A DNA stretch of 64,000 bases from Saposhnikovia divaricata (lineage: Eukaryota; Streptophyta; Magnoliopsida; Apiales; Apiaceae), in NCBI GenBank assembly GCA_036435485.1, contig CM071598.1:139418148-139482147 (forward strand), in the 5' to 3' direction. Both the position numbers and the translations under genes were made by a program. Positions 34,472 through 45,162 of the stretch are shown piece after piece. The notes below the pieces were generated by a model. That model was not told the origin of the DNA. It was given only the letters and a program-made list of their open reading frames with translations, and ran no database searches. The stretch's first letter is position 1, and every line of letters begins with the position of its first letter.

Positions 34472-36289
34472 GTATTATTCGTGATTAAAACTCAATGATA
34501 TGTTGTGAACGTGTGTAAATTGATGTGTTCTTGAGTTTTTGTTTACATTACTTGAACTCTTGGGTAAATGATATGGTTAAAGATAGAGAAAGTGTGTATA
34601 TGTGGCTTTTGTAGTCTGAACTCTGACTAAATTCTTAAAAATTCGAGTTATTATGATACTTGGTTGATCAAAGACATAAGGTTATACTACATATTGTGGT
34701 TCGAATTTGAGAAACTAATTTAGTTGGTTTATTAGCATATTTAAGGTGAAGTGTGTGCTGGATTTGTGTGGAACCTACAGTATCTAGTTACTACCTGATT
34801 CTTGTTTATTAATGTGATAATATTATCAACTTGTTTGATATTTGAGCAAATTGAATCTGTAGTATAGATTAAATTGGTTAATTCGAGTATACTGTGAGTT
34901 ACAATTTGTGATGCTAAAGATTTTTGACATTGGAATTTGTGTACTAAATCTTAAGTTGACTTGGTCAATTATATGATCTTTTTGGCTATTGATTTAAAGA
35001 AACAGATTAAATTGCATCTTAGTGTGTTGATTGGATTAATTCCAATATATGTGCTGTATGTGAGATGGTGATAACAGTGTAATTGTACTCTATTTTACTA
35101 TGAATTGGCTGTGTAATTTGAATAGTATGAACTACTTATACTCTATTAAGAATTCTTAAGTAGCTTGTAACTAGATAACCATGTATACACTCACACACTT
35201 GCCCCCACCAAAAGCCTTGGCTGGGAATCCTGTTGAGAATCCCAGTATCTGGACACTGGGGTGATAGCGGCCACTTAGAAAAAAATAGGATTCATTCCTT
35301 GCATACATTTAGTTAATTGGTATGGTATTATAAACTGTGAAACAATTGTTGCATTCTGTGTGCAGTGCATGCTTGGTTTATATAAGTGACTTAGTCAATG
35401 TGTGATATGTGCCCCTTAAATTCAAGATAGTCTGTTGTCTGTTGTGTATAGTCTCTATCAATTAATCATTTGTAATATATGATACCTAGAGTCTTCAATA
35501 TATTCTTGTAAGCAATAAAAGTAGTAACTTAGCATTAAATGTGAGTGACCTCATTTGGACTTTAGGGTATACAAATTTGTCTTTAGGAGATAGCTTTTTG
35601 TAGAGTCAGCCACTTGTCCTCTTATTTGCATACTTTGAAAAGTCAAACATGTCATGCCATTCCAAGAACAATATATCTTACTTGCTCATTTATGATATTC
35701 TGTGAGTCTTGCTCACACACTCTTACACCCATATGTCTGATAAACCTTCCTGCATGTACCACTGATCACTGTACATCAAGCATCTTATTTAGTTAACATA
35801 TTATTCTATGTACTGAAGTGAATCATGATATATATATATATATATACATGTATATATATATATATATACATGTATACCTACAAGAATATGCCACCTGCAT
35901 ATACATCCGGATTTGGTCTTAGTTTGTCATGCAATAAGGGACAAAAGTAAAAATCATAGGACATATGCATCAACAAGTCTCTCTGTCAGTGACATAAAAT
36001 TTCATATCTATATGACTTATCCATGCATGCTTTGCAATTCATTTAAAATATTTCCCTATAGCTGGCATCATCTATTGTTTTTAAAAGATATTTAATTTAT
36101 AAAACCAATGTGTCTTTAGATCATACTTCTGCAAGCTATCTGATACATCTATAATCTGTTCTTGCATGCTCATGCATCTCATTAAATGCTTGCACTATAG
36201 ACTGATCAACTTACATCATCATCTGTGTGTCAAAATATTTTGTGATAACATGTGTAGATTTTAATTTATCATCTTCCATGCTATCTGCC
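34472..36289. other. T-rich, intron-like spacer in the SIRE post-pol region
   Basis: No coding frame is convincing. Composition is T-rich like a plant intron on the plus strand. A TA/ACATG microsatellite with two near-identical halves lies at about 35829-35875. Small open frames at 35614-36095 are treated as chance. Confidence 0.5.
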
Positions 36290-36297
36290 TATATATA
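36290..36297 (+). promoter_or_regulatory. Candidate TATA box for the env-position ORF
   Basis: TATATATA lies 63 bp before the ATG at 36360, a spacing that would place a transcription start near 36320 and leave a short leader. The TA-rich context makes this a weak call. Confidence 0.3.
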
Positions 36298-36359
36298 CTT
36301 ATGTGTTCATGCATAACATTCACACACACACTCTCACCTGCACTTGTATTCTTCCTCTT

Positions 36360-37538
36360 ATGGAATTTACACCATTAAACCCAAACCCAAAAGCCAAAAA
36401 TCTCCAACTTCTTCCGTTGTTCCCTACCATGAATAGGAGAGATTTTAACCATAACCTCTATGCTCCCTTCACACCTTACTGTCACCCAGACAGCTCCAAA
36501 GAGCATTACCACAAGAAAATCATACATGAACCCTCAAACCTCAATGAACATGCTTATTTTTCTCATGCAAATAAGCTGCCTGTTTTTAGAAACCCTAACC
36601 CTAACATAGCTTTTCAAGCCATGCCAATTTCTGAAAAATCTGTTAACTCCCACAAAGCTAGAACAAACATCAAACCTCGAAGCCCTACCCTAGTGAGGCT
36701 TGCCAATACTGGTAAACTCAATAGAATTCTAAAAAATAACCAACCAGGAATGATGGTGTATGTTCCATAAAGTGGTGAAGTTCACAGCATGTTTACATAT
36801 GTTAAATGGGAAAACTTTGTGTTTTATAGAGGTCAAAATTTCTATACTCATTTAATTGCTGAATTCTATGCTAACATGGAGGTTCAACAGAGAAGTGATG
36901 GGGTTTTCTACTTGAGTTCTTTTGTGAATGGTAAAAACATCTATGTTGATCATAATGTGCTTTGCAAGTCTCTTAGGTTAGGAAACAAACTGTCTAATCT
37001 GCCTAGTGTCAACATATTTGAAAAATTTGCTTTTAATCAAAGTGAATTTGAACTGTTTCTTGGTCTGTTTTGTGAAGAAGATGTGCCAGAAGGTCTTTGT
37101 GTTAGAGAATTTGCTGTCCATTTTAGACACTTTCTACCTAGGTTTCAACAACTAGCCATAATTCTTAGGGAAAATGTCTTGCCAAAACCCAAACATGATA
37201 ACTTCTTTGATTTTGTTGATCTAAAAGTCATGTTTAAGATAGTGTCCAATACCATAGATTTCAATGTCAGTTATGTGATTGTACTAAATATGATAAATGC
37301 CTATAACACTGATTACATGCCATATGGTTTGCTCTTGACATCTATATTTAAAACCCATTATGTGCATATGTCTAGGATGCATCTAAATAGATGGATTTTT
37401 GTGCTATTGATGGCCTCATTCAACCCAAACTCACTCTTAAGAACTGTCAAACTAGCCACCCCAACAAAATTGTTATTCCCTCCCTTGCACCAAAAATTGA
37501 TGTCTATGCTATTCTTAGGGAAGAGGTCAATTAGCTAA
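36360..37538 (+). pseudogene. SIRE env-position ORF, plant-transposon-associated domain (PF20167-like)
   Basis: From ATG 36360 one register runs to 37538 with a single TAA at 36768-36770. Before the stop the protein is basic and Pro/Asn-rich with no recognised fold. After it come LIAEFYANMEV, GVFYLSSFVNGKNIYV, LCKSLRLGNK and a C-terminal YMPYGLLLTSIFK. This resembles the putative plant transposon protein domain found in extra ORFs of many plant elements. I see no signal peptide and no clear membrane span, so it does not look like a classical envelope. Near 37440 the frame shifts; the correct continuation runs into the coiled-coil piece at 37553. Function unknown. Confidence 0.55.
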
Positions 37539-37552
37539 GCTTAGAAGTTGAC

Positions 37553-37798
37553 ATGCTTAAAGAGTCCAAAATAGAGCTTCTATCTAGGGTTGAGAATCTA
37601 GAGGGTAAAGTCAATAAGGACAAGGGTAAAATGGTTGAAAATGTTGTTATTGTTGAAACTGCTAAAAAGATTGAGATTAATTTAGTTGATGAGTTGTGTA
37701 CTGTTGGTAATGATGATGATATGGAGAAAGTTTATGCTGCTTTACCTGATCTAGGTGAAGATCTTGGTTGTATTTCTACTAAGCCTGATATGGTTTGA
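37553..37798 (+). pseudogene. C-terminal coiled-coil piece of the SIRE extra ORF
   Basis: 81 codons beginning MLKESKIELLSRVENLEGKV, a heptad-like Leu/Val pattern, then acidic sequence DDDMEKVYAALPDL. The same frame upstream carries KIDVYAILREEV, followed by an in-frame TAG at about 37532, so this is the shifted end of the ORF above rather than a separate gene. Confidence 0.5.
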
Positions 37799-39678
37799 TC
37801 TGCAAGTTGTTGTCTGTTTATCTACTGTGATACTCCTTACTGTTGGATAAACTTGCCACTTGTTATATCTTTTGATGGTCTGTGTTAGTCTGCTTAAGTG
37901 CAGTATGAATGCTTTGCTTCTGGAACTCTGTTTTTAAGTTGTAATAAGACTAGTGCAGCTAGTTTTTCATAATCAGTGAACCACACTGATTAGTTTGGAA
38001 CTCTTTTGATGTATATAAAATCTGCATTGCATGTGAATTTCATTCTGCACTTATTATATTCATCTATGTTTATCTTGGTAAAGATTGAGTATGCATAAGA
38101 TATGATTTAAGCAGATTCACAGCTATATATATTCAAATTCTGATAACTTTACCCTGTGAACCATTTTTTATTCTTAACCAGCTATTTGATCCTGAAAAAT
38201 GTATATAAAAAGATCATGACAATACTCTGTATTCACTTAGCTTCAGTTGAATAGTGCAATTGTGTATGATTCTCAGAATTATTGCAAGAACACATGCATA
38301 CTTATCTCATATACATTCTAAATATGATCTTTGTATCTTGGAGTAGTTGAAGTACTGATAAGAAAAATAGAAGATATTTGAATGCTTGGAATGTCTTATG
38401 GTCAAACAAACATTCAGCTGCCTTATTTTGTAAACTACCTAAATTATAAAGATTGATAGAAATTGACTTGTTCACTTAGTTACTTAAGATGCACTTACAG
38501 TTTTATAAATGATAAGTTTTTTGTTGTTTACGATTACCAGTAACTGTATCTACTGAATACATGGGTTTAAATTCTGTTATCATTTCTTGTATAATCAGTA
38601 AGCAGTTACAGTCTTTGTATGAAGTTCTGACAATTCAAACGATCAGTCTTCAACAGTTTCTTTTGTATTCACTATGACCATTCAGATCTCATACGGAAAG
38701 GATAATGTATTTATAAAGACTGAATGACTTGTGATTGTATGAAATAATTTCTCATAGGAAGAAATTTACATATGTATTCGGACAGATTATTCAGATTAAA
38801 GTTGAGATTATTCTTGTAAAGTTTAAATCTGAGTAACTTACGATTTTTATCAAACATGTTGTAGACTAAATACAACTTGGTATGATTGAATGAATGAAAA
38901 TTGTCATCATATATGTACGAATCAAGATTGCCACATACGAGCAACTCAAATCTGCATAAAAACGATTTGAACAGAGTTATAATAAGAATTCAGACATATA
39001 TAACCTTTCTTGGTATTACACCGAAACAAATTTACGATTCATTTACAAAATGAAGAGAAATTTTCGAAAGTAAATGAACAAATAGAACATAGAAAGAAGA
39101 ACTTACATAAGCTCTTCATATCAACAAGAAAAATTTGCAATTCAGTTACAATTACGGAAGTATGTTTCGAATGCAAATCTGATAATTTTTGTAATCTAAG
39201 AATTACAAAAAATTGAAATTATTTTGATTCAAATCGAATCATATTTCAAGGGGAAGCCACAAGGGGAAGAGAAAATTAATTGGTAAAAACACCAATGACA
39301 ATGATAAAAGAAAAACTTGTTCATACATTTACTTTCTTTTACAAAAAGGGAATGAGATAAGGAAAATGAAAATGATTTTGATTCAAAAACGAATCATATT
39401 TTGAGGGAAAACACTAATTCTTGATAATTACATCAAAAATACATCAAAAAGGGAGATATAAGGAAAAAAGAAGTTAGAACTTTTTGGTATTATACCAAAC
39501 AAAAAGGTGAAGAGAAAATTAGACCCCTAATTTAAAATTTTTAAAATTTCTCATATAAATTGCCTAACAATGTTTATTCATCTCATAAGTTGTTTTGCAG
39601 GAATCAATTAGTGGAGAATAATAATTGCCGTGTGCTTCGAATCGAGTCTAAATTTCTTTGAAAATTCATGCATACACT
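37799..39678. other. AT-rich spacer between SIRE extra ORF and 3' LTR
   Basis: No gene seen. Two purine-rich CAAGGGGAAG runs (about 39249 and 39263) and a repeated GATTCAAA...CGAATCATATTT motif (39227 and 39379) lie in the last 500 bp. Confidence 0.5.
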
Positions 39679-39748
39679 AAGGGGAAGCACACACGGGTAC
39701 ATTTTCAAATTTTATGTTTTGTTTGGCAAATACCAAAAAGCAGAAGAT
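39679..39748 (+). promoter_or_regulatory. Polypurine-tract region of SIRE element
   Basis: AAGGGGAAGC at 39679 and AAAAAGCAGAAGA at 39735-39747 are the two purine runs nearest the LTR. The second directly adjoins TGAGAGG, the most likely LTR start. Its internal C suggests decay. Confidence 0.5.
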
Positions 39749-41327
39749 TGAGAGGATATCTTCAATATATTATTTATTTTGGTATTTGTACAATTTAAAC
39801 ATAAAATTTAATACACTTAGTTATCCTCTCCACTAGGTCATTAATTTAATTGATTCCGTCAAAAGTCAATTCTAGCAGTATCTATTTTTAATTATAAGAG
39901 ATATTCCATTATTGCAAAAAATCAAATTATATTTTTATGAAATATACTTCTACACCAAGGCAATAAGATCAAACAAGAAATATCGAGGTTTGATATTTTT
40001 TAGATCTCCGTTGCAAAAGTGATAAGACGACAGGCTCGAACAAAGAATATTCGAGGATTAATATTCTTTAGAGAACTCGTGCCATATTTAAAAACGATCA
40101 GTTTTTATTCAAAAATATTCCGCCTTCACACTCAAAATGTTTTTATCCTCAAGAATATTAATATTTAGTGGTAAAATATTAATAATCAATTTTATCTCGT
40201 GCCAGAAATATTTAAAGTAATTTTTCTCCCACTTCTTAAATTTATTCTAATTTCGGAGAAAATTATTTTAAATACTCAAAAATATTTCCTACACTCTCAA
40301 AATATTTTATATATTAGGAAATATATTCTAAGTGTCTATTCTAGTCAAAACATTGGTCAAAAGATTTATATATTTCAAGGAAAGACCAATTGTATTTTAT
40401 TCGGAACTGAAACCTGATTTAATCGTATTAAATCAAAATAAAATACTTCCACTTTCTAGAATGACTTGAAACTTAAGATAGGTCACTTAAATGCTATTTT
40501 CTATGCATGGTAAAAGTTTCGTAATTTTCTGAGAATTTTTGTCCGGGCACGAAAATCGAGACAGTGGGTCCACGTTTGACCAAGTCAACGTTGACCAAAT
40601 TTGACCAAACTTTCTAGAATATTATTTTATAATATTCCTAAATGATCCATAATTTTAGAATTATTTATTGGGTATTTTCGTATTTTTTGGGTATTTAATT
40701 AACGATATATGTTACGTATTTATTCGTTAATTGATACGAGTACGATACATTAAATAAGAGCCCAAACAGCTGGTATTACTTTACCAAACCCAATCCAAAG
40801 AAACACAAAACCACCCCAACGAAACACAATACCACTTTTCACCTCATCAATCCACACCTTTTCAATCTCAACCACTCCTTTTACTTTAAATCTCAATCAC
40901 TCATTCCACCCAACTCTTCCTATAAATAACCCCCTTCCCCCAACCATTTTAAATAAGCTAAGGAGCCAAATAAGTGCTGGGAATTTAGAAGTATAAGCTC
41001 TCCAAATATATCCAAACACTCTCTACAAATACTTCATCTCAAAAACATTCTCTTTCTTATATATACTTACATATATACAAGGTTTTTGTTCCATAAAGCT
41101 TAGTTCCACCAACTAAGCTCTCTCCCACCAAGCAAGCTCCTCTACCACTACTATCCGGCCTCCCGAAGGGCTGCCCAAGTTCCAGCAACGTGCCAAAATC
41201 CGGACGAACCTTCGGTGAATTTTTCCGGTGAATTTTTCCGGCGATATCCAAAATGTGGTAATATTTTAACTTTATATCCGAGTCTTAACCAACCATATTT
41301 TTATATACATATAAGAGCTCTATACCT
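39749..41327 (+). repeat. SIRE 3' LTR (truncated or recombined)
   Basis: Aligned to the 5' LTR from 39781 to 41327 with several percent differences, including a TATA box at 41057 and the W-box cluster. Homology stops sharply after GAGCTCTATA. The expected U5 end (about 465 bp in the 5' LTR) is not there. Start at 39749 is inferred from the TGAGAGG/CCTAACA end match; 39780 is the alternative. Confidence 0.8.
40573..40606 (+). promoter_or_regulatory. W-box cluster in SIRE 3' LTR
   Basis: Three TTGACC cores (40576, 40591, 40601) plus an inverted GTCAA near 40585. Confidence 0.5.
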
Positions 41328-41800
41328 TCATCTCTTCTTCTTTGTTAAGCTCTCATATCGGATCTCAAACCGAGACCATAATAATCCAAACAAGGATTAA
41401 ATTTCGAACAATGATTTGAAATATTACAACACCTTAAAAAGGGGTTATATTTGACGACGGTCAAATTATTACATCGAGCTTGATTTGATTCCCTTCTATC
41501 ACCTCTAGTGTTCCGGGGGAAAAGAATCTAAAAGCCTTAATTAAAACTTTAACGCACTTACTTTGGCCATTAATATTTTATTGTTGTGTGGTGTGTTTTA
41601 ATTACTCGTACGTGTGTGTTTATCTTTAACGCGTAATAGCGTGGCGAAAGCCGTTTATATATTTTCTGCACTTTTTCTTCTCGTCCTCACACTTGTGAGT
41701 GATTTTACTTTCCGCACTAATCTTAACGCGTAATAGCATGGCGAAAGCCTTTTATATATTTTCCGCACTTTTTATTCTCGTCCTCACACTTGTGAGTGAT
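41328..41800. other. Unassigned sequence between the SIRE LTR and the Tat LTR
   Basis: It matches neither SIRE LTR nor anything else in the window. It contains a 97-bp tandem duplication (41617-41836) that runs into the Tat side. It could be a replaced U5 of a SIRE variant, the flank of the Tat element, or part of the Tat LTR end. Confidence 0.4.
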
Positions 41801-41836
41801 TTTATTTTCTGCACTTTTTTTCTTGTCCTCACACTT
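41617..41836. repeat. 97-bp tandem repeat, two and a fraction copies
   Basis: TAACGCGTAATAGC starts at 41627 and again at 41724, followed in each by GCGAAAGCC and CCTCACACTTGTGAGTGATT. A partial third copy (CCTCACACTTATGAGT) ends near 41836. Confidence 0.85.
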
Positions 41837-42338
41837 ATGAGTTGTTGTGGAATAAAACTAGTGTTTGTATGTAATTAATGCTAGGGTTACTGAGCTTCGA
41901 GCTTTAATGGTTGTTTCCGTGTTTCAAGACTGATCGGTCCTCACAGAGTGCCTACGTATCTTGTTATTGAGAATCAAGCCAAGACGTATTTCTAAGAATG
42001 GGGGGTCAGGCCCTTTATATAGACTGAGAAGCCTTAGAATTATGGTAGGATTCGAAGACTTGGCGGGCAAGTCACCTCCTTGAGGAAGGTTCTAGACTCC
42101 TTCCTTGTAGGAATCAGTTTCCATGTTGAATTGGGTGCCTTGGAGGCTACGTCTAGCAGGAGTAGTATCCTTATTTGACTCCTATTTGCTGAGCTGTTTA
42201 TTACCCCTAATATTAATTACAAAATTAATATTTAATTAGGGTTTTGAGCCCCATAAATGGGCCCCACGTTTGGACCATGCTGGGTCTAATTAATGCCACA
42301 TTAAATGTGTCTTTAGGGCTTACTTTTATCCCATATCA
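41800..42338 (-). repeat. Tat 3' LTR (left boundary approximate)
   Basis: On the minus strand the LTR starts TGATATGGGATAAAAG beside a polypurine tract. It has a TATA box (plus 42014-42021) and, downstream, the conserved-looking GATACGTAGGCACTCTG. With no second LTR to compare, the other end cannot be fixed; an ATCA terminus near 41800 would pair with the TGAT start. Confidence 0.65.
42014..42021 (-). promoter_or_regulatory. TATA box in Tat LTR
   Basis: TATATAAA on the minus strand, about 320 bp into the LTR, followed by GGGCCTGACC. A normal U3/R position. Confidence 0.65.
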
Positions 42339-42340
42339 TT

Positions 42341-42355
42341 TGGCCCCCCAACTTC
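42341..42355 (-). promoter_or_regulatory. Polypurine tract of Tat element
   Basis: GAAGTTGGGGGGCCA on the minus strand, two bases from the LTR start. Confidence 0.75.
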
Positions 42356-42779
42356 TAAGAAAACTGATCAGGTTTTCCTTGAAGTTTTAATGGCCTTTTT
42401 CGAGACTCGGGTCAGGGTTTACTTTATGCACTAGTGTTTCACAAGTATCGTCTTGTATGTAAAGTGTGGAGCGACCTACACATTTACGACGATTTTGCCT
42501 TATTCGAGGCTAACTGAGAATATCTATGCCTCATAGAAAATTATAAATAATTTCCTTGCATTTTTCTGGTACCCACGGGTATTTTTGGTCACTATGGATC
42601 GTTTTACCAAAAGTATCTAATGGTGCTTTCGAGCATAAAATAATTACTTATCTTTTATCTGGGATTTTCTGGAAATTAATATCCAATTTTTCCATATTTT
42701 CCATAATTACTAGCTTATTTTTCGGAATTTTAAAGGAAATAATTCCAGAAAAATGGCTTGCCAAGTGAAAATGGCGTCC
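42356..42779. other. Spacer between Tat polypurine tract and tandem repeats
   Basis: No open frame of interest. It is part of the element's 3' untranslated region. A 70-codon plus-strand frame at 42556-42768 looks like chance. Confidence 0.5.
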
Positions 42780-43409
42780 TGGGCGTGGGTACCCCCGCCA
42801 ATGAGTCCTTTTCCTTAGCCACGCCAAAGAATTTTGGACTCCTAGGCGTGGGTGCTTTCGTGCCTATGATTTGCTAATCCAGCTTTGGCGTGGGTATCCC
42901 CACCAAGGAGGCCTTTCTTTGACCAACGCCTAGGAGATTTAGCCTCCTCGGCGTGGGTTCCTTTACGTCCTTCATTTGTTACTCCAACCTTGGCGTGGGT
43001 ATCCCCGCCAAGGAGGTGCTTTGTGAACCAACGCCTAGGAGATTTAACCTCCTGGGCGTGGGTTCCTTTACGTCCTTCATTTTTTACTCCAACCTTGGCG
43101 TGGGTATCCCCGCCAAGGAGGTGCTTTGTGAACCAACGCCTAGGAGTTTTTTACTCCTGGGCGTGGGTTTTTCATAACCCTTAATGTGTAATTTTGACCT
43201 TGGCGGGGGTATCCCCACCAAGGGGGCCTCTCTTTGACCAACGCCTAGGAAATTTAGCCTCCTGGGCATGGGTTCCTTTACGTCTTTCATCTGTTACTCC
43301 AACCTTGGCGTGGGTATCCCCGCCAAGGAGGTGCTTTGTGAACCAACGCCTAGGAGTTTTGTAATCTTGGGCGTGGGGTTTTTTAATTTGGGCTTCCAGC
43401 CTTATCTTG
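42780..43409. repeat. Six-copy 105-bp tandem repeat in Tat 3' region
   Basis: The anchor TTGGCG (TGGGCG in the first copy) recurs at exactly 105-bp steps: 42780, 42885, 42990, 43095, 43200, 43305. Each unit holds an internal inverted repeat, CCTTGGCG against CGCCAAGG, and a second GGCGTGGG half. Middle copies are nearly identical, outer ones more diverged. Open frames across it (up to 99 codons, both strands) come from the periodicity. Tat elements are known to carry such tandem arrays near the 3' LTR, and these can seed satellite DNA. Confidence 0.95.
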
Positions 43410-43828
43410 AATTCTTTAAGAATTATTTGGGCAATTCCTCTTTTTTCTTAGAATATTCTAGAACCTGGTAGAATTCCGTTCGAATTTTGAACTCTATGGG
43501 CTTCCCGCCTATTTGAAAGCCCAGCTACTTGTTTACAGCCCATCCACCTCCTATAGCCGGTTGGATGATCGATCATGAATTCTATATAAGGGTGAGTACA
43601 TTTCTCATTTGTTCACACTTCTCTTTCTTAAAGTTATTCTGCAAGAATTCTCTCTCAACATTCCCAAAACACTTTTAAAAAGCTCTGCTAGGGTTCTGTC
43701 GTGAGGCGATTCCCGGTGTTAATCTCCGCCTTATTTTCTCAGTTCCCGTTTGAAGATCGTTGAATCTTCATCTTCTACGGCCATTCTTAAGAGTTTTCTG
43801 GGTTCAAGCCTTTAAGCGAAGAACGTCA
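43410..43828 (+). promoter_or_regulatory. Promoter and leader region of the antisense ORF
   Basis: A clear TATA box, TATATAAG, lies at 43583-43590 in TTCTATATAAGGGTGAG. It is followed by a CT-rich, gene-like leader (CACTTCTCTTTC) and then ATG at 43829. The direction is opposite to the retrotransposon, so the antisense gene seems to have its own promoter. Confidence 0.6.
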
Positions 43829-44663
43829 ATGGAGAATTCGAGTTCCTCCAGCCAATCACAACTAGCTCAAACCGCCTCTACCACCGCTCCAAAGATTTCT
43901 AGGGGTAAGAACCCTAAAACATCTCTTGTTCATGCCAATGTTTTTTCCCTTAGAGATCTTTTAAGTGAATTTGGCCAAACTTTTCCAAACTTGCTCCACT
44001 TAGACGCTTATGAATATAAATTGAAGTTTAAACAACATAGGTTAGATATTTTAGCCCAACTTTTTCATATTAACGGGTCTTATAGGGCCGTTGTTCCGGC
44101 CCCAAACGAAAGGGCCTGCCATCCAAAGCCTGGGGCCATTAGAATATACAAAGAAACTTTTTACGCGGGTTTTCGCCTTCCACCTCCCCCTTTTGTGTGC
44201 CGCCTTTTAGCAGAAGCTAGGGTTTGTCCAACCCAAGTAATGCCAAATGCATGGCATTTTATATACTGTTTCATGGTCCAATGTAGAAAACATGGGCTCG
44301 AACCCAATATTTCTGTTTTTCGTTACTTGTTCAAGTTTGTCAATACTCCCGATAACTCGGGTTGGGTCAAAATCCAACACCGATCCTTGGCCCGTTCCTG
44401 TTTTATTTCTGACTCCGCCCCTGATTCTCTTCCTGATTGGAAGAAATAATGGTTTTATATTTTTCTGGAGGGAGATAGTTGGGATAACTACTTTCGACCC
44501 AATTTCTGCAAAGCCGTTGATGGGCCTATCAAAAGCTTGAAATTGGGTGTGGACGAAGGAGCTGCCATAACTCTGTTAACGTCTGATAATTTACATCACT
44601 GTGCAAATTTGATTTCCGAGGATTCACTACAAGCCCATGGGCTTAGTGATTTGGGCCCTGAGG
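43829..44663 (+). pseudogene. Tat antisense ORF, exon 1 (gypsy-type transposon domain, PF04195-like)
   Basis: ATG 43829 opens MENSSSSSQSQ, preferred over an upstream non-ATG start. The domain follows with FSLRDLLSEFGQTFPNLLH, then IYKETFYAGFRLPPPPFV and MPNAWHFIYCFM, the pattern of the putative gypsy-type transposon family. One in-frame TAA (44447-44449) breaks it after DWKK; the register continues with WFYIFLEGDSWDNYF. The exon ends at GAGG before GTAAAT. Role in the element's life cycle is unknown; the family is found antisense between pol and the 3' LTR of Tat elements. Confidence 0.82.
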
Positions 44664-44745
44664 GTAAATAACTTGAAATCCTTATTTTTACCTATTTTTT
44701 CTTCATACCGTACTTGTTTTCTCACTCTTAACTTTCATTTTGCAG
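44664..44745 (+). other. Intron 1 of the Tat antisense ORF (82 bp)
   Basis: Starts GTAAAT and ends TTCATTTTGCAG, T-rich throughout, 82 bp, a normal small plant intron. Removing it keeps the frame (phase 1 on both sides) and joins PE to AKAALGA, which supports real splicing. Confidence 0.75.
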
Positions 44746-45101
44746 CTAAGGCAGCCCTGGGGGCCATTTTTAAAAGAAGGGAAACCGCTGCTACTACTGG
44801 GGTAGTAGCGGAGAGAGAGATGGCTAAAAGGCCTAGGACTGAGGACACCACTCCCGTTGTGGAGCGCGTTCCTGCTTTTCTTCAGGAACAGCCTGTTCCT
44901 GTTGATGAAGATCTCACCCCTTTCACTATGGATTGGGGGTTATGCAACAGGGATACAGATGTGGGTGACTCTAGGACCGCAGCTGAATGGTCCAGGAGTG
45001 TGGTCACTCCGCGAGACAGGGCCCACATTGTTGAGTCTTCCAATGACCTGTAGATCGAGCTCCTGGGATCTCAGGCTGTAGCTTTAACAAGTTTTTTTAT
45101 G
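44746..45101 (+). pseudogene. Tat antisense ORF, exon 2
   Basis: Encodes KAALGAIFKRRETAATTG, a basic patch MAKRPRTED that looks like a nuclear-localisation signal, and acidic sequence, then an in-frame TAG at 45051-45053. The register goes on (IELLGSQAVALTS) to an intron whose donor is not certain: 45078, 45091 and 45102 all begin GT, and 45102 or 45078 would keep the phase of exon 3. Confidence 0.65.
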
Positions 45102-45162
45102 GTTGCATGTTCTTTCTCTTGATCCTTTGCTTTTTTAGTTGATTCCAACATTTGTTTTACAG
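45102..45162 (+). other. Probable intron 2 of the Tat antisense ORF
   Basis: T-rich, ending TTTGTTTTACAG at 45162, a strong acceptor. The donor is unresolved (see exon 2), so the left limit may move by some 20 bases. Confidence 0.5.

Larger units (their letters stand above)
25742..41327 (+). mobile_element. SIRE/Maximus-type copia element with extra ORF region
   Basis: It has a long 5' LTR, an initiator-Met PBS, gag with two zinc knuckles, protease, integrase, RT, RNase H, 6.4 kb of additional sequence, and a 3' LTR that is recognisable for about 1.55 kb before diverging. Long LTRs, large coiled-coil gag and a long post-pol region with an extra ORF are SIRE/Maximus features. The LTRs differ by several percent by eye, so this insertion is older than Chromo-1. 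No target duplication can be seen because both outer junctions are irregular. Confidence 0.9.

Noticed and set aside
36588..36606. Telomere-like AACCCTAACCCTAA
   Set aside because: Only two units, inside the coding frame of the SIRE extra ORF where it encodes Asn-Pro repeats.
42885..43290. Long frames over the 105-bp repeats on both strands
   Set aside because: A 105-bp period is a multiple of three, so any stop-free unit stays open. No protein family.
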